Of a DNA stretch of 43,007 bases, positions 7,998 to 17,279 are shown one piece after another. This DNA comes from Clostridiales bacterium UBA1763 (GTDB lineage: Bacteria > Bacillota > Clostridia > Oscillospirales > Oscillospiraceae): assembly GCA_002314685.1 (NCBI GenBank), contig DCHB01000065.1:1-43007 (forward strand). Reading direction: 5' to 3'. Made by a program: the position numbers and the translations under genes. Numbering within the stretch: position 1 is the first letter of the stretch; the number at the start of each line of letters is the position of its first letter. Under the pieces are notes generated by a model. The model did not search any database, was not told the origin of the DNA, and saw only the letters and a list, made by a program, of their open reading frames with translations.

Positions 7998-8675
7998 TTA
8001 CATCATCACCGATACTGCGTAAAAATTATATGCCATGTGGAAGAAAATGCTCACCCACACACTGCCGCTTCTCTCGTACACCCAGCACAGCACAAAGCTT
8101 GCGGGGATATATGCAATTCCAATGAGAAGATAGCTCAAATCGCCGTAAGCCGCGGCATACTGCCACACGTGGTACAGCGAAAACGCCGCTATCGAAATCG
8201 CGTAAGCCGCTATGCGGTTTTTGCGGTAAATTCCGCCGAAAAGTCCCGCGCGGAATATGCACTCCTCGACTATGGGCGAGAGGAAAACACACAATGCAAC
8301 TATCTTGCCCCTGTCCTCGCCCGCCATTTCAATCAGCATATCATTATTGACCTCTGTGTCAATTCCGAGTGCAAGCACAAGATAGGTCACGGCGACATTC
8401 AGCACCATGTAGAGCATCCAGCCGAGACCGAGTGCTATTACTGCGCCGAACAGATTATCGCACAGTGTATCAAAGCTTCGGCGCAGAAATTTTCCGAGCA
8501 AAACGAAGGCCAGCACCGTGCTTGTGCAGTAATAGACGAAGTTGAGCTGTGCATTCGACACGAAGTCGGGGAAGCGGATATAGATTATGCCTATCAGTGC
8601 GGGAAACAGCATCGAATGCAGTCCGAACAGTATAGCCGCACCCCATATTTCGCTCTTTTTTATATTGTCAGCCAT
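7998..8675 (-). CDS. CPBP family intramembrane glutamic protease
   Basis: 225 residues with several membrane helices. The family motifs are present in order: EECIFRAGLFGGI (EExxxR), FSLYHVWQ (FxxxH) and HMAYNFYA (HxxxN), which together build the Rce1/CAAX-protease-like active site in the membrane. Bacterial members act in bacteriocin self-immunity, processing of secreted peptides or membrane protein turnover; no specific substrate is suggested here. The start ATG overlaps the mutS stop codon by one base (TAATG), so it is translationally coupled to mutS. Confidence 0.88.
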   Translation of the reverse strand: MADNIKKSEIWGAAILFGLHSMLFPALIGIIYIRFPDFVSNAQLNFVYYCTSTVLAFVLLGKFLRRSFDTLCDNLFGAVIALGLGWMLYMVLNVAVTYLVLALGIDTEVNNDMLIEMAGEDRGKIVALCVFLSPIVEECIFRAGLFGGIYRKNRIAAYAISIAAFSLYHVWQYAAAYGDLSYLLIGIAYIPASFVLCWVYERSGSVWVSIFFHMAYNFYAVSVMM

Positions 8676-11275
8676 TAACCTCTCGCTTTCTGTTGGAGCT
8701 CATTCAAAAGGTTTAACGCATCAAGCGGCGTGAGTGAATTTACATCGGTTGCACGCAGAATTCTGCCCACCTCATCGGTGCCCGCCTGCACGAGACTTAT
8801 CTGGTCGTCCTCGGGCTTTTCCGATACTGCAAGCTCGCTTTTGCCCGCCTCAAGCTCCTTGAGATAGGTCTTTGCCTTGCCGATAACATTCTCGGGCACG
8901 CCCGCAAGCTTTGCGACCTCAATTCCGTAGCTGTCGTCAGCCGAGCCGGGGACAATTTTGCGCAGGAACACGAGTGTGCCGCCCTGCTTTTTCGCGCTAA
9001 TAGAATAGTTGTGCACGCCGTCAACAACGCCCTCGAGTGCCGAAAGCTCGTGATAGTGCGTTGCAAACATTGTCTTTGCGCCGAGCTTCCTCTTATCCGC
9101 GCAATACTCGAGCACAGCCCTTGCAATCGCCATGCCGTCGTAGGTCGAGGTGCCTCTGCCTATCTCGTCGAGAATGAGCAGGCTTGCTCCCGTCGCATAG
9201 CGCAGAATATCCGCCATTTCGCTCATCTCGAGCATAAATGTTGACTGTCCCGAGGCGAGGTCATCGCTCGCGCCTATTCGCGTGAACACTCTGTCAACAA
9301 CGCCGATGACGGCACTTTTTGCGGGGACAAACGAGCCTATCTGCGCCATGAGCGTTATGAGTGCCGTCTGTCGCATGAAGGTCGATTTACCCGCCATGTT
9401 CGGTCCCGTGACTATTGCGAGGCGGTTGCTCTCGCAGTTGAGTGTCGTGTCATTCGGAACAAAGGCAATATCGCTGAGCGTCTGCTCAACAACGGGGTGA
9501 CGCCCCTCGGTTATTATAAGCTCGCCTGAGGCATCAACCTCGGGCATACAGTAGTTGTTGCGCACCGCGACCTCGGCAAGCGAGCAGAAGACATCGAGCC
9601 TTGCTATTGCATCCGCCGTTGCCTGCACCTCGGCTACCTTCGCGGCAATCTTCGAGCACAAATCCATGAAGAAATCGTACTCGAGCTGTTTAATCTTATC
9701 GTTTGCCGTGAGCAGAGTATTTTCAAGCTCCTTGAGCTCCTGCGTGAAGTAGCGCTCGTTTGAAACAAGCGTCTGCTTTCTAATATAATCCTCGGGGATT
9801 GAGACCTCTCCCGCGGACTTCGGTACATCTATAAAATAGCCGAAAACCTTGTTATAGCCTATCTTGAGCTTCTTTATGCCCGTGCGCTCGCGCTCACGAG
9901 CCTCAAGCTGTGCAACTGCCTCGGCGCCGTTATCCCTTATCTCGCGCAGACGGTCAACCTGCTCGGAATAGCCCTTGCGCAGTATGCCGCCCTCACGCAC
10001 GGAAAACGGGGGATCGTCGCAAATTGCCCAGTCAATGCGCATGAGGATTTCCTCGAGCTTATCGAGGGCGGCAATATCCCGCAGTGCCGCACTTTTGAAG
10101 CCGCCTAAAAGCTCGACTATGACGGGCAGTGCTCTTGCACATTCGGCAAGGCTCACAAGGTCTCTGCCGTTTGCCGTGCCATAGACTATTCTGCCTATCA
10201 GTCTTTGCATATCGCCTATGCCGCGCAGCGCTTGAATGAGCTCGCCGCGGGTAACGTTATCGCGGAAAAGCTCATCTACGGCGGTCAGTCGTCGCTTTAT
10301 CGAAATCGGTGACAGCAGGGGGCGTTCAAGCCATGAGCGCAAAAGTCTGCCTCCCATGGGCGTGCGGGTTTTATCGAGCACCCACAGAAGTGAGCCGCGC
10401 TTTTCACCCGTGCGGAGAGATTCCGTCAGCTCAAGCGAACGGCGTGTCGCCCAGTCAAGCTCCATGTAGCGCTCCTCGGAGAAAACATCGAGCGTGCGTA
10501 TATGTGCCATATCGAGCTTTTGCGTCTCGTCGATGTAGCGCAGGAGTGCACCCGAGGCGCAGACCGCCGCAGGCTGATCGCCGAGCTTTGCCGCATCCAG
10601 ATCGGGCAGATTAAACTGCTCGCACACTCTCGCGGCGCAGGGCATGAATTCATAATCGTCGCCGCCCATTTCGAGCATACAGCCGAGGCGCTTGACGGCA
10701 AATTCGGGTATCGTTTTCGTCTCTGCGGCACCTCTGCTCATAACAAGCTCACGCGGGGAAAAGCGGCTGAGCTCGTTTAATATATGGCTGACCGCGTCAC
10801 TGTCGAAGCAGGCGACGCAAAACTCACCCGTTGACACATCGCAGAAGGCGACGCCGCCGTGTCCCGCCTCGAAATATACCGAGCCGAGATAGTTGCTTTT
10901 GCCCTCCTCGAGCATAGCCGCGTCCGTCACCGTGCCCGGGGTTATAATGCGGATAACATCGCGCTTTACAAGTCCCTTTGCGGTTGCGGGGTCCTCGACC
11001 TGCTCGCAGATTGCGACCTTATAGCCCTTTGCGATGAGCCTCGCTATATATGTCTGCGCACTGTGATACGGCACGCCGCACATGGGAGTGCGAAGCTCGG
11101 GGTCCTCAACCGCCCTGTCGCGTGTTGTCAGCGCGAGGTCAAGCTCCCTCGAGGCAATTTTCGCGTCCTCGTCGAACATCTCATAAAAGTCGCCGAGGCG
11201 GAAAAACAGCAGGCAATCCTGATGCTTCTGCTTTATTTCATTGTACTGTCTTTTCATCGGTGTGAGCTCTGCCAT
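8675..11275 (-). CDS. mutS: DNA mismatch repair protein MutS
   Basis: About 866 residues, full length. It begins MAELTPMKRQYNEIKQKHQD with the mismatch-wedge Phe-x-Glu in FFRLGDFYEMF. The ATPase at residues about 600-760 has Walker A TGPNMAGKSTFMRQ and Walker B LLILDEIGRGTSTYDG. MutS recognises mispairs and recruits MutL. The ATG at 11275 was preferred over 11284 because GAGG lies 9 nt before it but directly abuts the upstream ATG. mutL is nearby but divergent from miaB and not in the same transcript. Confidence 0.98.
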   Translation of the reverse strand: MAELTPMKRQYNEIKQKHQDCLLFFRLGDFYEMFDEDAKIASRELDLALTTRDRAVEDPELRTPMCGVPYHSAQTYIARLIAKGYKVAICEQVEDPATAKGLVKRDVIRIITPGTVTDAAMLEEGKSNYLGSVYFEAGHGGVAFCDVSTGEFCVACFDSDAVSHILNELSRFSPRELVMSRGAAETKTIPEFAVKRLGCMLEMGGDDYEFMPCAARVCEQFNLPDLDAAKLGDQPAAVCASGALLRYIDETQKLDMAHIRTLDVFSEERYMELDWATRRSLELTESLRTGEKRGSLLWVLDKTRTPMGGRLLRSWLERPLLSPISIKRRLTAVDELFRDNVTRGELIQALRGIGDMQRLIGRIVYGTANGRDLVSLAECARALPVIVELLGGFKSAALRDIAALDKLEEILMRIDWAICDDPPFSVREGGILRKGYSEQVDRLREIRDNGAEAVAQLEARERERTGIKKLKIGYNKVFGYFIDVPKSAGEVSIPEDYIRKQTLVSNERYFTQELKELENTLLTANDKIKQLEYDFFMDLCSKIAAKVAEVQATADAIARLDVFCSLAEVAVRNNYCMPEVDASGELIITEGRHPVVEQTLSDIAFVPNDTTLNCESNRLAIVTGPNMAGKSTFMRQTALITLMAQIGSFVPAKSAVIGVVDRVFTRIGASDDLASGQSTFMLEMSEMADILRYATGASLLILDEIGRGTSTYDGMAIARAVLEYCADKRKLGAKTMFATHYHELSALEGVVDGVHNYSISAKKQGGTLVFLRKIVPGSADDSYGIEVAKLAGVPENVIGKAKTYLKELEAGKSELAVSEKPEDDQISLVQAGTDEVGRILRATDVNSLTPLDALNLLNELQQKARG

Positions 11276-11302
11276 GGCGCACATCCTCTTTTCCGTTTTT
11301 GC

Positions 11303-11854
11303 TTATTTAATCTTCTTTGCCGCTTTTTCGGCTGTCATATATGCGTTGAATTTATCGGGGAGATAGCTTATAAACTCCTCCCACGTATTGTCGGCATAGT
11401 TGAAGTAGAAAACGCCCTTTTCGACATTCTCGGGGAACTCCTTACGCTCAGCATCGTTAAGCTTATGGTCGGAGGCATACACCCAATATGACCTACGGGT
11501 TTTTTCAATTCCGCACTCAACACAGTCGCTCCAGCGCAGAGTGAAGCTCTTTGCATCGGGCGCGTTGCTCTGACGGAAAATAATTCCGCCCTCGTAAAAG
11601 GATATGTTTGCGTAGCCGAAGCTGTTTTCGGAAATTAGCCTTACCGCAAACACCCATATTGCCGAAAGCAGTACGCCGATAACGGCAAGACCGAGAAAGC
11701 TTTTTGTGTTGAGAATTACGCTCAGCGCGACGGCTGTTATCGAGACTGCGCCGAGGCAGAGTCCCGCATAGTAAAACAGCCGCATTGAAAGTCCGCCGAA
11801 ACGGATGCTCTGCGTTACCTGAAATCTTTTAAGCTTGCCTTTTTCGTTTTCCAT
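11303..11854 (-). CDS. Unknown two-helix membrane protein with cytoplasmic beta-rich domain
   Basis: 183 residues, not recognised. A charged N-terminus is followed by two close membrane helices at about 24-46 and 52-72. The C-terminal domain contains ISFYEGGIIFRQ and FTLRWSDCVECGIEK, a pattern seen in bacterial PH-like or YcxB-type domains; this is only a resemblance. The protein ends in a Lys-rich tail. It sits between miaB (5 nt upstream) and mutS (28 nt downstream) in one transcript, but nothing ties it to repair or tRNA modification. Confidence 0.7.
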   Translation of the reverse strand: MENEKGKLKRFQVTQSIRFGGLSMRLFYYAGLCLGAVSITAVALSVILNTKSFLGLAVIGVLLSAIWVFAVRLISENSFGYANISFYEGGIIFRQSNAPDAKSFTLRWSDCVECGIEKTRRSYWVYASDHKLNDAERKEFPENVEKGVFYFNYADNTWEEFISYLPDKFNAYMTAEKAAKKIK

Positions 11855-11859
11855 AGCTA

Positions 11860-13278
11860 TTACTCCTTAACGGGCTCACCGTACAGTGCCCATGTATTGC
11901 TCGAGCTTATTTTTACATCTATGAATTTGCCGATGAGGCTTTCATCGCCGTGAAGATGCACAAGTCTGCCGCCGTTTGTTCTCGAGGACAGATTGTATTC
12001 TTCCTTGCCCGTTGTTCCGTCAACAAGCACGCGGACGGTTTTGCCCTCGTACTCGGCGTGCTTTTCGGCGGACACCTTGTTTGCCGCACTGAGAAGCTTG
12101 TCAAAGCGCACCTGCTTTTGCTCGCGTGTTGCGGCATCGGGCATTTTTGCCGCGGGGGTGCCGACACGCTTGGAGTAGATAAAGGTGAACATTGCATCGT
12201 AACGCACGGTGTCGCACAGCTTGACCGTGTCCTCAAACTCCTCGTCGGTCTCGCCCGGGAAGCCGACAATTATATCCGTCGTAATTACGAGGTCGGGCAT
12301 ATAGCTTCGGGCAATCTCAACCTTCTTGAGATACTTTTCCGCGGTGTAGTTTCTGTTCATCGCATCGAGCACGCGGTTGTTGCCCGACTGCACAGGCAGG
12401 TGAAGCTGATGAGCGCACTTTTCACACCTTGCCATCGTTTTGAACAGCTTTTCAGTCGCATCCTTAGGATGACTTGTCATAAACCTTATGAGGAATTCGC
12501 CCTCTATCTCATTTATCATCTCGATGAGGTCGGCAAAATCAACCTCGCAATCGAGGTCCTTGCCGTAGGAGTTGACATTCTGACCGAGCAGGGTAATATC
12601 CTTATAGCCCGCCGCGACAAGCTCTCTCGCCTCGGCGACAATTTCCTCGGGGAGGCGGCTTCGCTCTCTGCCTCTTACGTATGGCACTATGCAGTAGGTG
12701 CAGAAATTATTGCAGCCGTACATAATGGAAAGCCACGCCTTAACCGTGCCGTCACGACGCTGAGGCATACCCTCTATCACATAGCCGTCGCATCTTTCGG
12801 TTGCGTAAACTCTCTTTTTCTTTGTCAGCACCCTGAGCAGAAGCTCGGGGAAATGCCACAAATCGTGCGGACCGAAAACGAGGTCAACAACGGGGTAGCT
12901 TCGCTTTATTTTTTCCGCCATGTGCTCCTGCTGTACCATACAGCCGCACACCGCGACTATTTGATTGGGCTTTGCCTTTTTGCTGTGATTGAGCTGACCG
13001 ACATTGCCGAGCACACGCATCTCCGCGTGCTCACGCACGGCGCAGGTGTTTACGACTATTATATCCGCCTCGAACTCATCCTGAGTAAAGCCGCAGCCCA
13101 TCTCGGCAAGATAGCCTCTTATCTTTTCGCTGTCCGCCTCATTCTGCTGACAGCCGTAGGTGTCAACCATGGCAAGCGGGGGCTTCTCACCCACACATAT
13201 CAGCTTGCGTATCTCGGCGCATACAGCCTCCTGCTCGCGGATTTTCTCTATGCTTATTTCTTTTCTCTCGTATGCCAT
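11860..13278 (-). CDS. miaB: tRNA-2-methylthio-N6-dimethylallyladenosine synthase
   Basis: 472 residues. An N-terminal UPF0004 domain has DTYGCQQNEADSEK, NTCAVREHAE and CGCMVQQ, whose cysteines bind the auxiliary 4Fe-4S cluster. The radical-SAM domain has YGCNNFCTYCIVPYVRGRE (CxxxCxxC), and a C-terminal TRAM domain ends near KISSSNTWALYGE. The enzyme adds the methylthio group to i6A37 made by MiaA, encoded nearby. GAGGA lies upstream of ATG 13278. It heads the transcript miaB, membrane protein, mutS, CPBP, folT. Confidence 0.97.
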   Translation of the reverse strand: MAYERKEISIEKIREQEAVCAEIRKLICVGEKPPLAMVDTYGCQQNEADSEKIRGYLAEMGCGFTQDEFEADIIVVNTCAVREHAEMRVLGNVGQLNHSKKAKPNQIVAVCGCMVQQEHMAEKIKRSYPVVDLVFGPHDLWHFPELLLRVLTKKKRVYATERCDGYVIEGMPQRRDGTVKAWLSIMYGCNNFCTYCIVPYVRGRERSRLPEEIVAEARELVAAGYKDITLLGQNVNSYGKDLDCEVDFADLIEMINEIEGEFLIRFMTSHPKDATEKLFKTMARCEKCAHQLHLPVQSGNNRVLDAMNRNYTAEKYLKKVEIARSYMPDLVITTDIIVGFPGETDEEFEDTVKLCDTVRYDAMFTFIYSKRVGTPAAKMPDAATREQKQVRFDKLLSAANKVSAEKHAEYEGKTVRVLVDGTTGKEEYNLSSRTNGGRLVHLHGDESLIGKFIDVKISSSNTWALYGEPVKE

Positions 13279-13315
13279 TTTCGTGCTGTCCTCTGTGGTG
13301 ATAAAATTACACTCT

Positions 13316-13345
13316 ATAATAGCATAAAATATGTGGAACTTTCAA
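13316..13345 (-). promoter_or_regulatory. Promoter of the miaB-mutS transcript
   Basis: Minus-strand TTGAAA (13340-13345), 18-nt spacer, TATTAT (13316-13321) preceded by TGC. Confidence 0.6.
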
Positions 13346-13362
13346 CTAAAATAATGTATAAT
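13334..13362 (+). promoter_or_regulatory. Probable mutL promoter
   Basis: Perfect -10 TATAAT at 13357-13362; the -35 region 13334-13339 (TGGAAC) is weak and overlaps the divergent miaB promoter, so the two may interfere. Confidence 0.5.
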
Positions 13363-13385
13363 GAACTATCAATGGAGGATTGACC

Positions 13386-15206
13386 ATGACCAAGATAAAT
13401 ATTCTCTCTCCGCTGCTTGCGGATATGATAGCCGCAGGCGAGGTCGTTGAGCGACCTGCCTCGGTAATAAAGGAGCTTGTTGAAAACTCGTTTGACGCGG
13501 GTGCGGGAAAGGTGACCGTCGAATTCAAAAATGGCGGCGCAACCTATATCCGTGTTACCGACAACGGCTGCGGAATGTCGCCCGAGGACGCGGGCATAGC
13601 CTTCACCCGTCACGCAACAAGCAAGCTGCACGATGAAAAGGGGCTCGAGGCAATAGGCACAATGGGCTTTCGCGGTGAGGCACTCGCGGCAATAGCCGCC
13701 GTGTCGCGCATTGAGCTTAAAACCCGCGAAAAGGGTGCCGAGGTCGGCACCTGCGTGACAGTGCAGGCGGGCGATATTACGGATATGTCACCCTGCGGAT
13801 GCCCCGAGGGCACAACTATCACAATCCGCGACATTTTCTTCAACACCCCCGCAAGACTGAAGTTTCTCAAATCCGACCGCAGCGAGTCGGGTGCCTGCAT
13901 AGCGGCGGCACTGCGCTGTGCCCTCGGCAGACCCGAGGTGTCCTTGCGCTGTCTGCGTGACGGGCAGGAGGAATTTTTCACCCCCGGTGACGGCAGAGGC
14001 GATTCCGCTGTTTATTCGCTTTTGGGCAGAGACATCGCAAACGGTATGCTCCCTATAAGCTGTGACGGCGAGGATGTATCCCTCACGGGCTTTGTTTCCT
14101 CGCCCGCGAAAAGCCGCGGCAACCGCAGTATGCAGTACTTTTTCTGCAACGGCAGATACATAAAATCCGCGCTTTTGCAGTCGGCGGTTGAGCAGGCTTA
14201 TAAGAACACGCTATTAGTCGGCAGATTTCCCGCCTGCGTAATTTACCTCACACTCAAGACCTCGGCGGTTGATGTGAATGTCCACCCCGCAAAAACAGAG
14301 GTCAAGTTCTCCGATGAGAAAAAGGTTTTCGATTCTGTGTATCAGACCGTGCGTGCCTGCCTCGAGGCTGAGCAAAAGCCGCTTGAGATCAAGCTGTCGC
14401 AGTCGACGCAAAGAGTCGTTGCGGAGCCGAAGCAGGATTTCTTCAAATCCATGAGTGCCGAGACCTACCGCGAGACGACTCTTAAAAGCACCTCGCCGCT
14501 GTCAAATACCGCCCCCGCACAGCCGCAGCGCGAGGCATTTTTTGACACTCGTGCAAGGTCTGTCAAAACACCCGTTTCACAGCCCCGTTTTTCACCCGTA
14601 AATGTTGAAAAAACTGTTGAAACTGTTGAGAAAATCGCCACTCCGACATACCGCGTTGTCGGAGAAGCTCTGAACACGTATATTCTTGTCGAGCAGGGCG
14701 AGGAGCTCATTTTAATCGACAAGCACGCGGCGCACGAGCGTATGATTTTTGACAGGCTCAAGGCGCAGGGCAGACAGATAATGTCGCAGGCTCTGCTCGA
14801 GCCCGTAATAACAAAGCCCTCCTCGGACGATGCAGAGCTAATCGAAAAAAACGCGGAGCTTTTGTCTCAGCTCGGCTTTGAGCTTGAAGCCTACGGTGCC
14901 TCGGCTTATGCCGTGCGTGCGCTCCCCGACGACATTGACGCCTTTGAGGCGGGTGCCGCCGTTGAGGAAATCTGCGACAAGCTGAAAAAAGGCAGATTAA
15001 ATCCCGACAGCGCGAGGGACGAGGCTCTGCACACGGTCGCTTGCAAGGCGGCAATCAAGGCGGGGCGCAGACACGATATGCGCGAGCTTGAGCGCATAGC
15101 CGAGTCGGTGTGCTCGGGGCAGGTCAAATACTGCCCGCACGGCAGACCCGTAGCGGTGCATCTTACAAAAAATGAGCTCGACAAATTTTTCAGCAGAATA
15201 GTTTAG
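13386..15206 (+). CDS. mutL: DNA mismatch repair protein MutL
   Basis: 606 residues. The GHKL ATPase domain shows ELVENSFDAGA, DNGCGM, TRHATSKL and GFRGEALAAI. A variable linker around 330-420 leads to a C-terminal dimerisation/endonuclease domain with DKHAAHERMIFDRL, ACKAAIKAG and CPHGRPV, the metal-binding set of nicking MutL proteins from bacteria lacking MutH. GGAGG lies about 8 nt before ATG 13386, preferred over TTG 13380. It heads the plus-strand run mutL-miaA-hfq and is divergent from miaB-mutS. Confidence 0.97.
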   Translation: MTKINILSPLLADMIAAGEVVERPASVIKELVENSFDAGAGKVTVEFKNGGATYIRVTDNGCGMSPEDAGIAFTRHATSKLHDEKGLEAIGTMGFRGEALAAIAAVSRIELKTREKGAEVGTCVTVQAGDITDMSPCGCPEGTTITIRDIFFNTPARLKFLKSDRSESGACIAAALRCALGRPEVSLRCLRDGQEEFFTPGDGRGDSAVYSLLGRDIANGMLPISCDGEDVSLTGFVSSPAKSRGNRSMQYFFCNGRYIKSALLQSAVEQAYKNTLLVGRFPACVIYLTLKTSAVDVNVHPAKTEVKFSDEKKVFDSVYQTVRACLEAEQKPLEIKLSQSTQRVVAEPKQDFFKSMSAETYRETTLKSTSPLSNTAPAQPQREAFFDTRARSVKTPVSQPRFSPVNVEKTVETVEKIATPTYRVVGEALNTYILVEQGEELILIDKHAAHERMIFDRLKAQGRQIMSQALLEPVITKPSSDDAELIEKNAELLSQLGFELEAYGASAYAVRALPDDIDAFEAGAAVEEICDKLKKGRLNPDSARDEALHTVACKAAIKAGRRHDMRELERIAESVCSGQVKYCPHGRPVAVHLTKNELDKFFSRIV

Positions 15207-15216
15207 GAGTATATTT

Positions 15217-16158
15217 ATGCCTCCGAAGGTTGTAGTTATAACAGGCCCGACTGCGACGGGCAAAACAAAGCTTGCTGTCTCCCTTGCAAAGGAATTTGAC
15301 GGTGAGATTGTCTCCGCCGATTCAATGCAGCTCTACCGCCGCATGGATATAGGCACCGCGAAGGTGACGGCTGAGGAAGCGCAGGGCATCAAGCATCACA
15401 TGATAGACATTGCCGAGCCCGACGAGAGCTATTCGGTCTCCCGCTATGTTGAGGACGCGGCAAAATGCGTCGATGACATTCTCGCCCGCGGAAGGCTTCC
15501 CATAATAGCGGGCGGCACAAATCTTTATATCGACTCTCTCATCTCGGGCAGAAGCTTTGCCGAGGAGCAGGGCGACAGAGCTCTGCGGCATGAGCTTGAG
15601 GAAAAATACGACGCCGAGGGCGGCGAGGCAATGCTCGGCTATCTGCGCGGCTTTGACCCCGAAAGGGCGGAGAAGCTTCATCCCGCCGACAAGCGCAGAA
15701 TTATCCGCGCAATAGAGGTTTACACCCTCACGGGAAAGACCATAAGCGAGCACGACAGAGAAACTCAGCTTGTCCCGCCCAGATACGATGCGGCGGTTAT
15801 CGCCCTCGATTTTACCGACAGAGCGCGGCTTTACGAGCGCATCGACAAAAGGGTTGACATCATGCTTGAGCAGGGGCTTTTTGACGAGGTCAGACAGCTT
15901 CTCAGCTCGGGGCTTTCCGACAAATGCACCGCCATGCAGGCGATAGGCTACAAGGAGCCCGCGGCATATCTCAGAGGCGAGATAAGCTATGACGAGGCGG
16001 TTGAGCTTATTAAGCGCGAAAGCCGCCGCTATGCAAAAAGACAGCTCACGTGGCTTCGCCGAAATGAGAGTCTGTTTTGGATTAAATGGGACAGTGTGCC
16101 CGATTTTTGTGAGGCACGACGGCTTTCGACCGATTTTTTGCACTCCTTCGGTTTATGA
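15217..16158 (+). CDS. miaA: tRNA dimethylallyltransferase
   Basis: 313 residues. P-loop GPTATGKTKLAVSLA, then DSMQLYRRMDIGTAK, IAGGTNLYIDSL and the tRNA-binding QAIGYKE and TWLRRN blocks. It transfers dimethylallyl to N6 of A37 in tRNAs reading UNN codons; MiaB then methylthiolates the product. TAGGAG lies about 8 nt before the ATG, 10 nt after mutL. The mutL-miaA-hfq order is conserved in many bacteria. Confidence 0.98.
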   Translation: MPPKVVVITGPTATGKTKLAVSLAKEFDGEIVSADSMQLYRRMDIGTAKVTAEEAQGIKHHMIDIAEPDESYSVSRYVEDAAKCVDDILARGRLPIIAGGTNLYIDSLISGRSFAEEQGDRALRHELEEKYDAEGGEAMLGYLRGFDPERAEKLHPADKRRIIRAIEVYTLTGKTISEHDRETQLVPPRYDAAVIALDFTDRARLYERIDKRVDIMLEQGLFDEVRQLLSSGLSDKCTAMQAIGYKEPAAYLRGEISYDEAVELIKRESRRYAKRQLTWLRRNESLFWIKWDSVPDFCEARRLSTDFLHSFGL

Positions 16159-16160
16159 TG

Positions 16161-16180
16161 TTTTTGCCATTCGGCAAAAA
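16161..16180 (+). promoter_or_regulatory. Hairpin between miaA and hfq
   Basis: TTTTTGCC-ATTC-GGCAAAAA begins two bases after the miaA stop and ends about 20 nt before the hfq start. The stem is AT-rich and lacks a separate T tract, so it is at best a weak terminator or an mRNA-processing or autoregulatory element. Confidence 0.4.
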
Positions 16181-16200
16181 TACATATAGGAGTTGCAAAA

Positions 16201-16434
16201 ATGCAAAAGACACAAAATTTACAGGACGCATTTCTCAATCAGGTACGCAGGGAGAAAATCAGCCTCACGGTGTTTCTCATGAACGGCTTTCAGATGCACG
16301 GAGTTATCCGCGCCTATGACGGCTTCACCGTTGTGCTCGATTCCGACGGAAAGCAAAATCTCATCTACAAGCACGCAATATCCACAATAATCCCGCCGCG
16401 CCCCATCAGCATTTCAGCCGACGCGGATGCGTAA
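16201..16434 (+). CDS. hfq: RNA chaperone Hfq
   Basis: 77 residues, a normal Gram-positive length. Sm1 motif LTVFLMNGFQMHGVIRAYDG and Sm2 motif YKHAISTIIP are intact, with the N-terminal QDAFLNQVRRE helix. Hfq forms hexameric rings binding U-rich sRNA ends and A-rich mRNA. TAGGAG lies about 8 nt before the ATG. The gene overlaps the next frame by 8 bases (ATGCGTAA). Confidence 0.97.
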   Translation: MQKTQNLQDAFLNQVRREKISLTVFLMNGFQMHGVIRAYDGFTVVLDSDGKQNLIYKHAISTIIPPRPISISADADA

Positions 16435-17260
16435 GGACCTGCCGTTTCTGCGCTTTGTCGCGGCGGCTGTGTTCCTCGCCCTCGCCGCATATATTGCCGC
16501 GGCATTTGCAGACGGCTCAAGCGCGCCCGACACGGTTACAGCCGTCAGGGTGAGTGTTAAAAAGACCGTCTGCGCCGAGGGCATCGTTTTGCGGCAGGAG
16601 GAATATGTGACGAGCCCCTTTGAGACTGCATACCTTGCAGTCTCCGAGGGCGAGCGTATAAAGGGCGGCTCGGTTTTGTTCGTAAACACCGACTGCCTTG
16701 AGGACTATCTGAGCTTTCTCGATTCATGCCCCGACACGCCCTACGGAAACACGCAGGACTGCGTGAGGGCGCAGTGCGCGGGCTTTTTCAGCTCGTACCT
16801 CGACGGCTACGAGAGTGCCGATGTTTACGGGCTTGATGACTTTATCCCCGAAATCCCCGCAGACGCCGTGGGCAGAATTGTTAAAAACGGCTGGCTGTTT
16901 GTGTTCGATACGGACGATGCCGAGCTATTTTACGAGGGGCAGACGCTCACGCTCGAAATCGTTGACGGCTATCGCGCCCGCGTTGAGTCTGTGACGGGCA
17001 AGCGAGTTGTTCTGCGATGCCGCGAGGGGCTTGGTGCCGTGCTTTGCACGCGGCATCTTGACGCGCGGCTTATAATAGATGATGTGTGCGGGCTTAAGCT
17101 TCCGTACAGCGCAATCCATTCCGACGCCGACGGCGATACGGTTTACACGCTTGTATCGGGCGTTGAGCAAGTCGTGCCCGTTGAGGTAATTTATAAGGAA
17201 GACAGCTACTGCCTTGTCAAGCAGGATAAGCTCTGCGAGGGCATGGCGGTTATAAAATAA
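16427..17260 (+). CDS. HlyD-like membrane-anchored protein, unknown role
   Basis: 277 residues. One N-terminal membrane helix (about 7-29), then an extracytoplasmic beta-rich region with a barrel-sandwich pattern: AEGIVLRQEEYVTSP, AVSEGERIKGGSVLFV and, near the end, GVEQVVPVEVIYKEDSYCLV. Similar proteins lie beside yggS and sepF in clostridia and are annotated as HlyD-family adaptors. No transporter partner is encoded nearby, so a role in envelope or division-site assembly is as likely as export. It overlaps hfq by 8 bases and precedes yggS by 19 nt. Confidence 0.7.
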   Translation: MRKDLPFLRFVAAAVFLALAAYIAAAFADGSSAPDTVTAVRVSVKKTVCAEGIVLRQEEYVTSPFETAYLAVSEGERIKGGSVLFVNTDCLEDYLSFLDSCPDTPYGNTQDCVRAQCAGFFSSYLDGYESADVYGLDDFIPEIPADAVGRIVKNGWLFVFDTDDAELFYEGQTLTLEIVDGYRARVESVTGKRVVLRCREGLGAVLCTRHLDARLIIDDVCGLKLPYSAIHSDADGDTVYTLVSGVEQVVPVEVIYKEDSYCLVKQDKLCEGMAVIK

Positions 17261-17279
17261 AAAGGCAGGTTATACAAAG

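Noticed and set aside
11950..13383. 477-codon open frame on the plus strand opposite miaB
   Set aside because: It is antisense to a clear MiaB with all motifs, lacks any recognisable domain and reads as a shadow of GC-rich codons. The same applies to long antisense frames at 15322-16143, 32663-33628 and 34767-35633.
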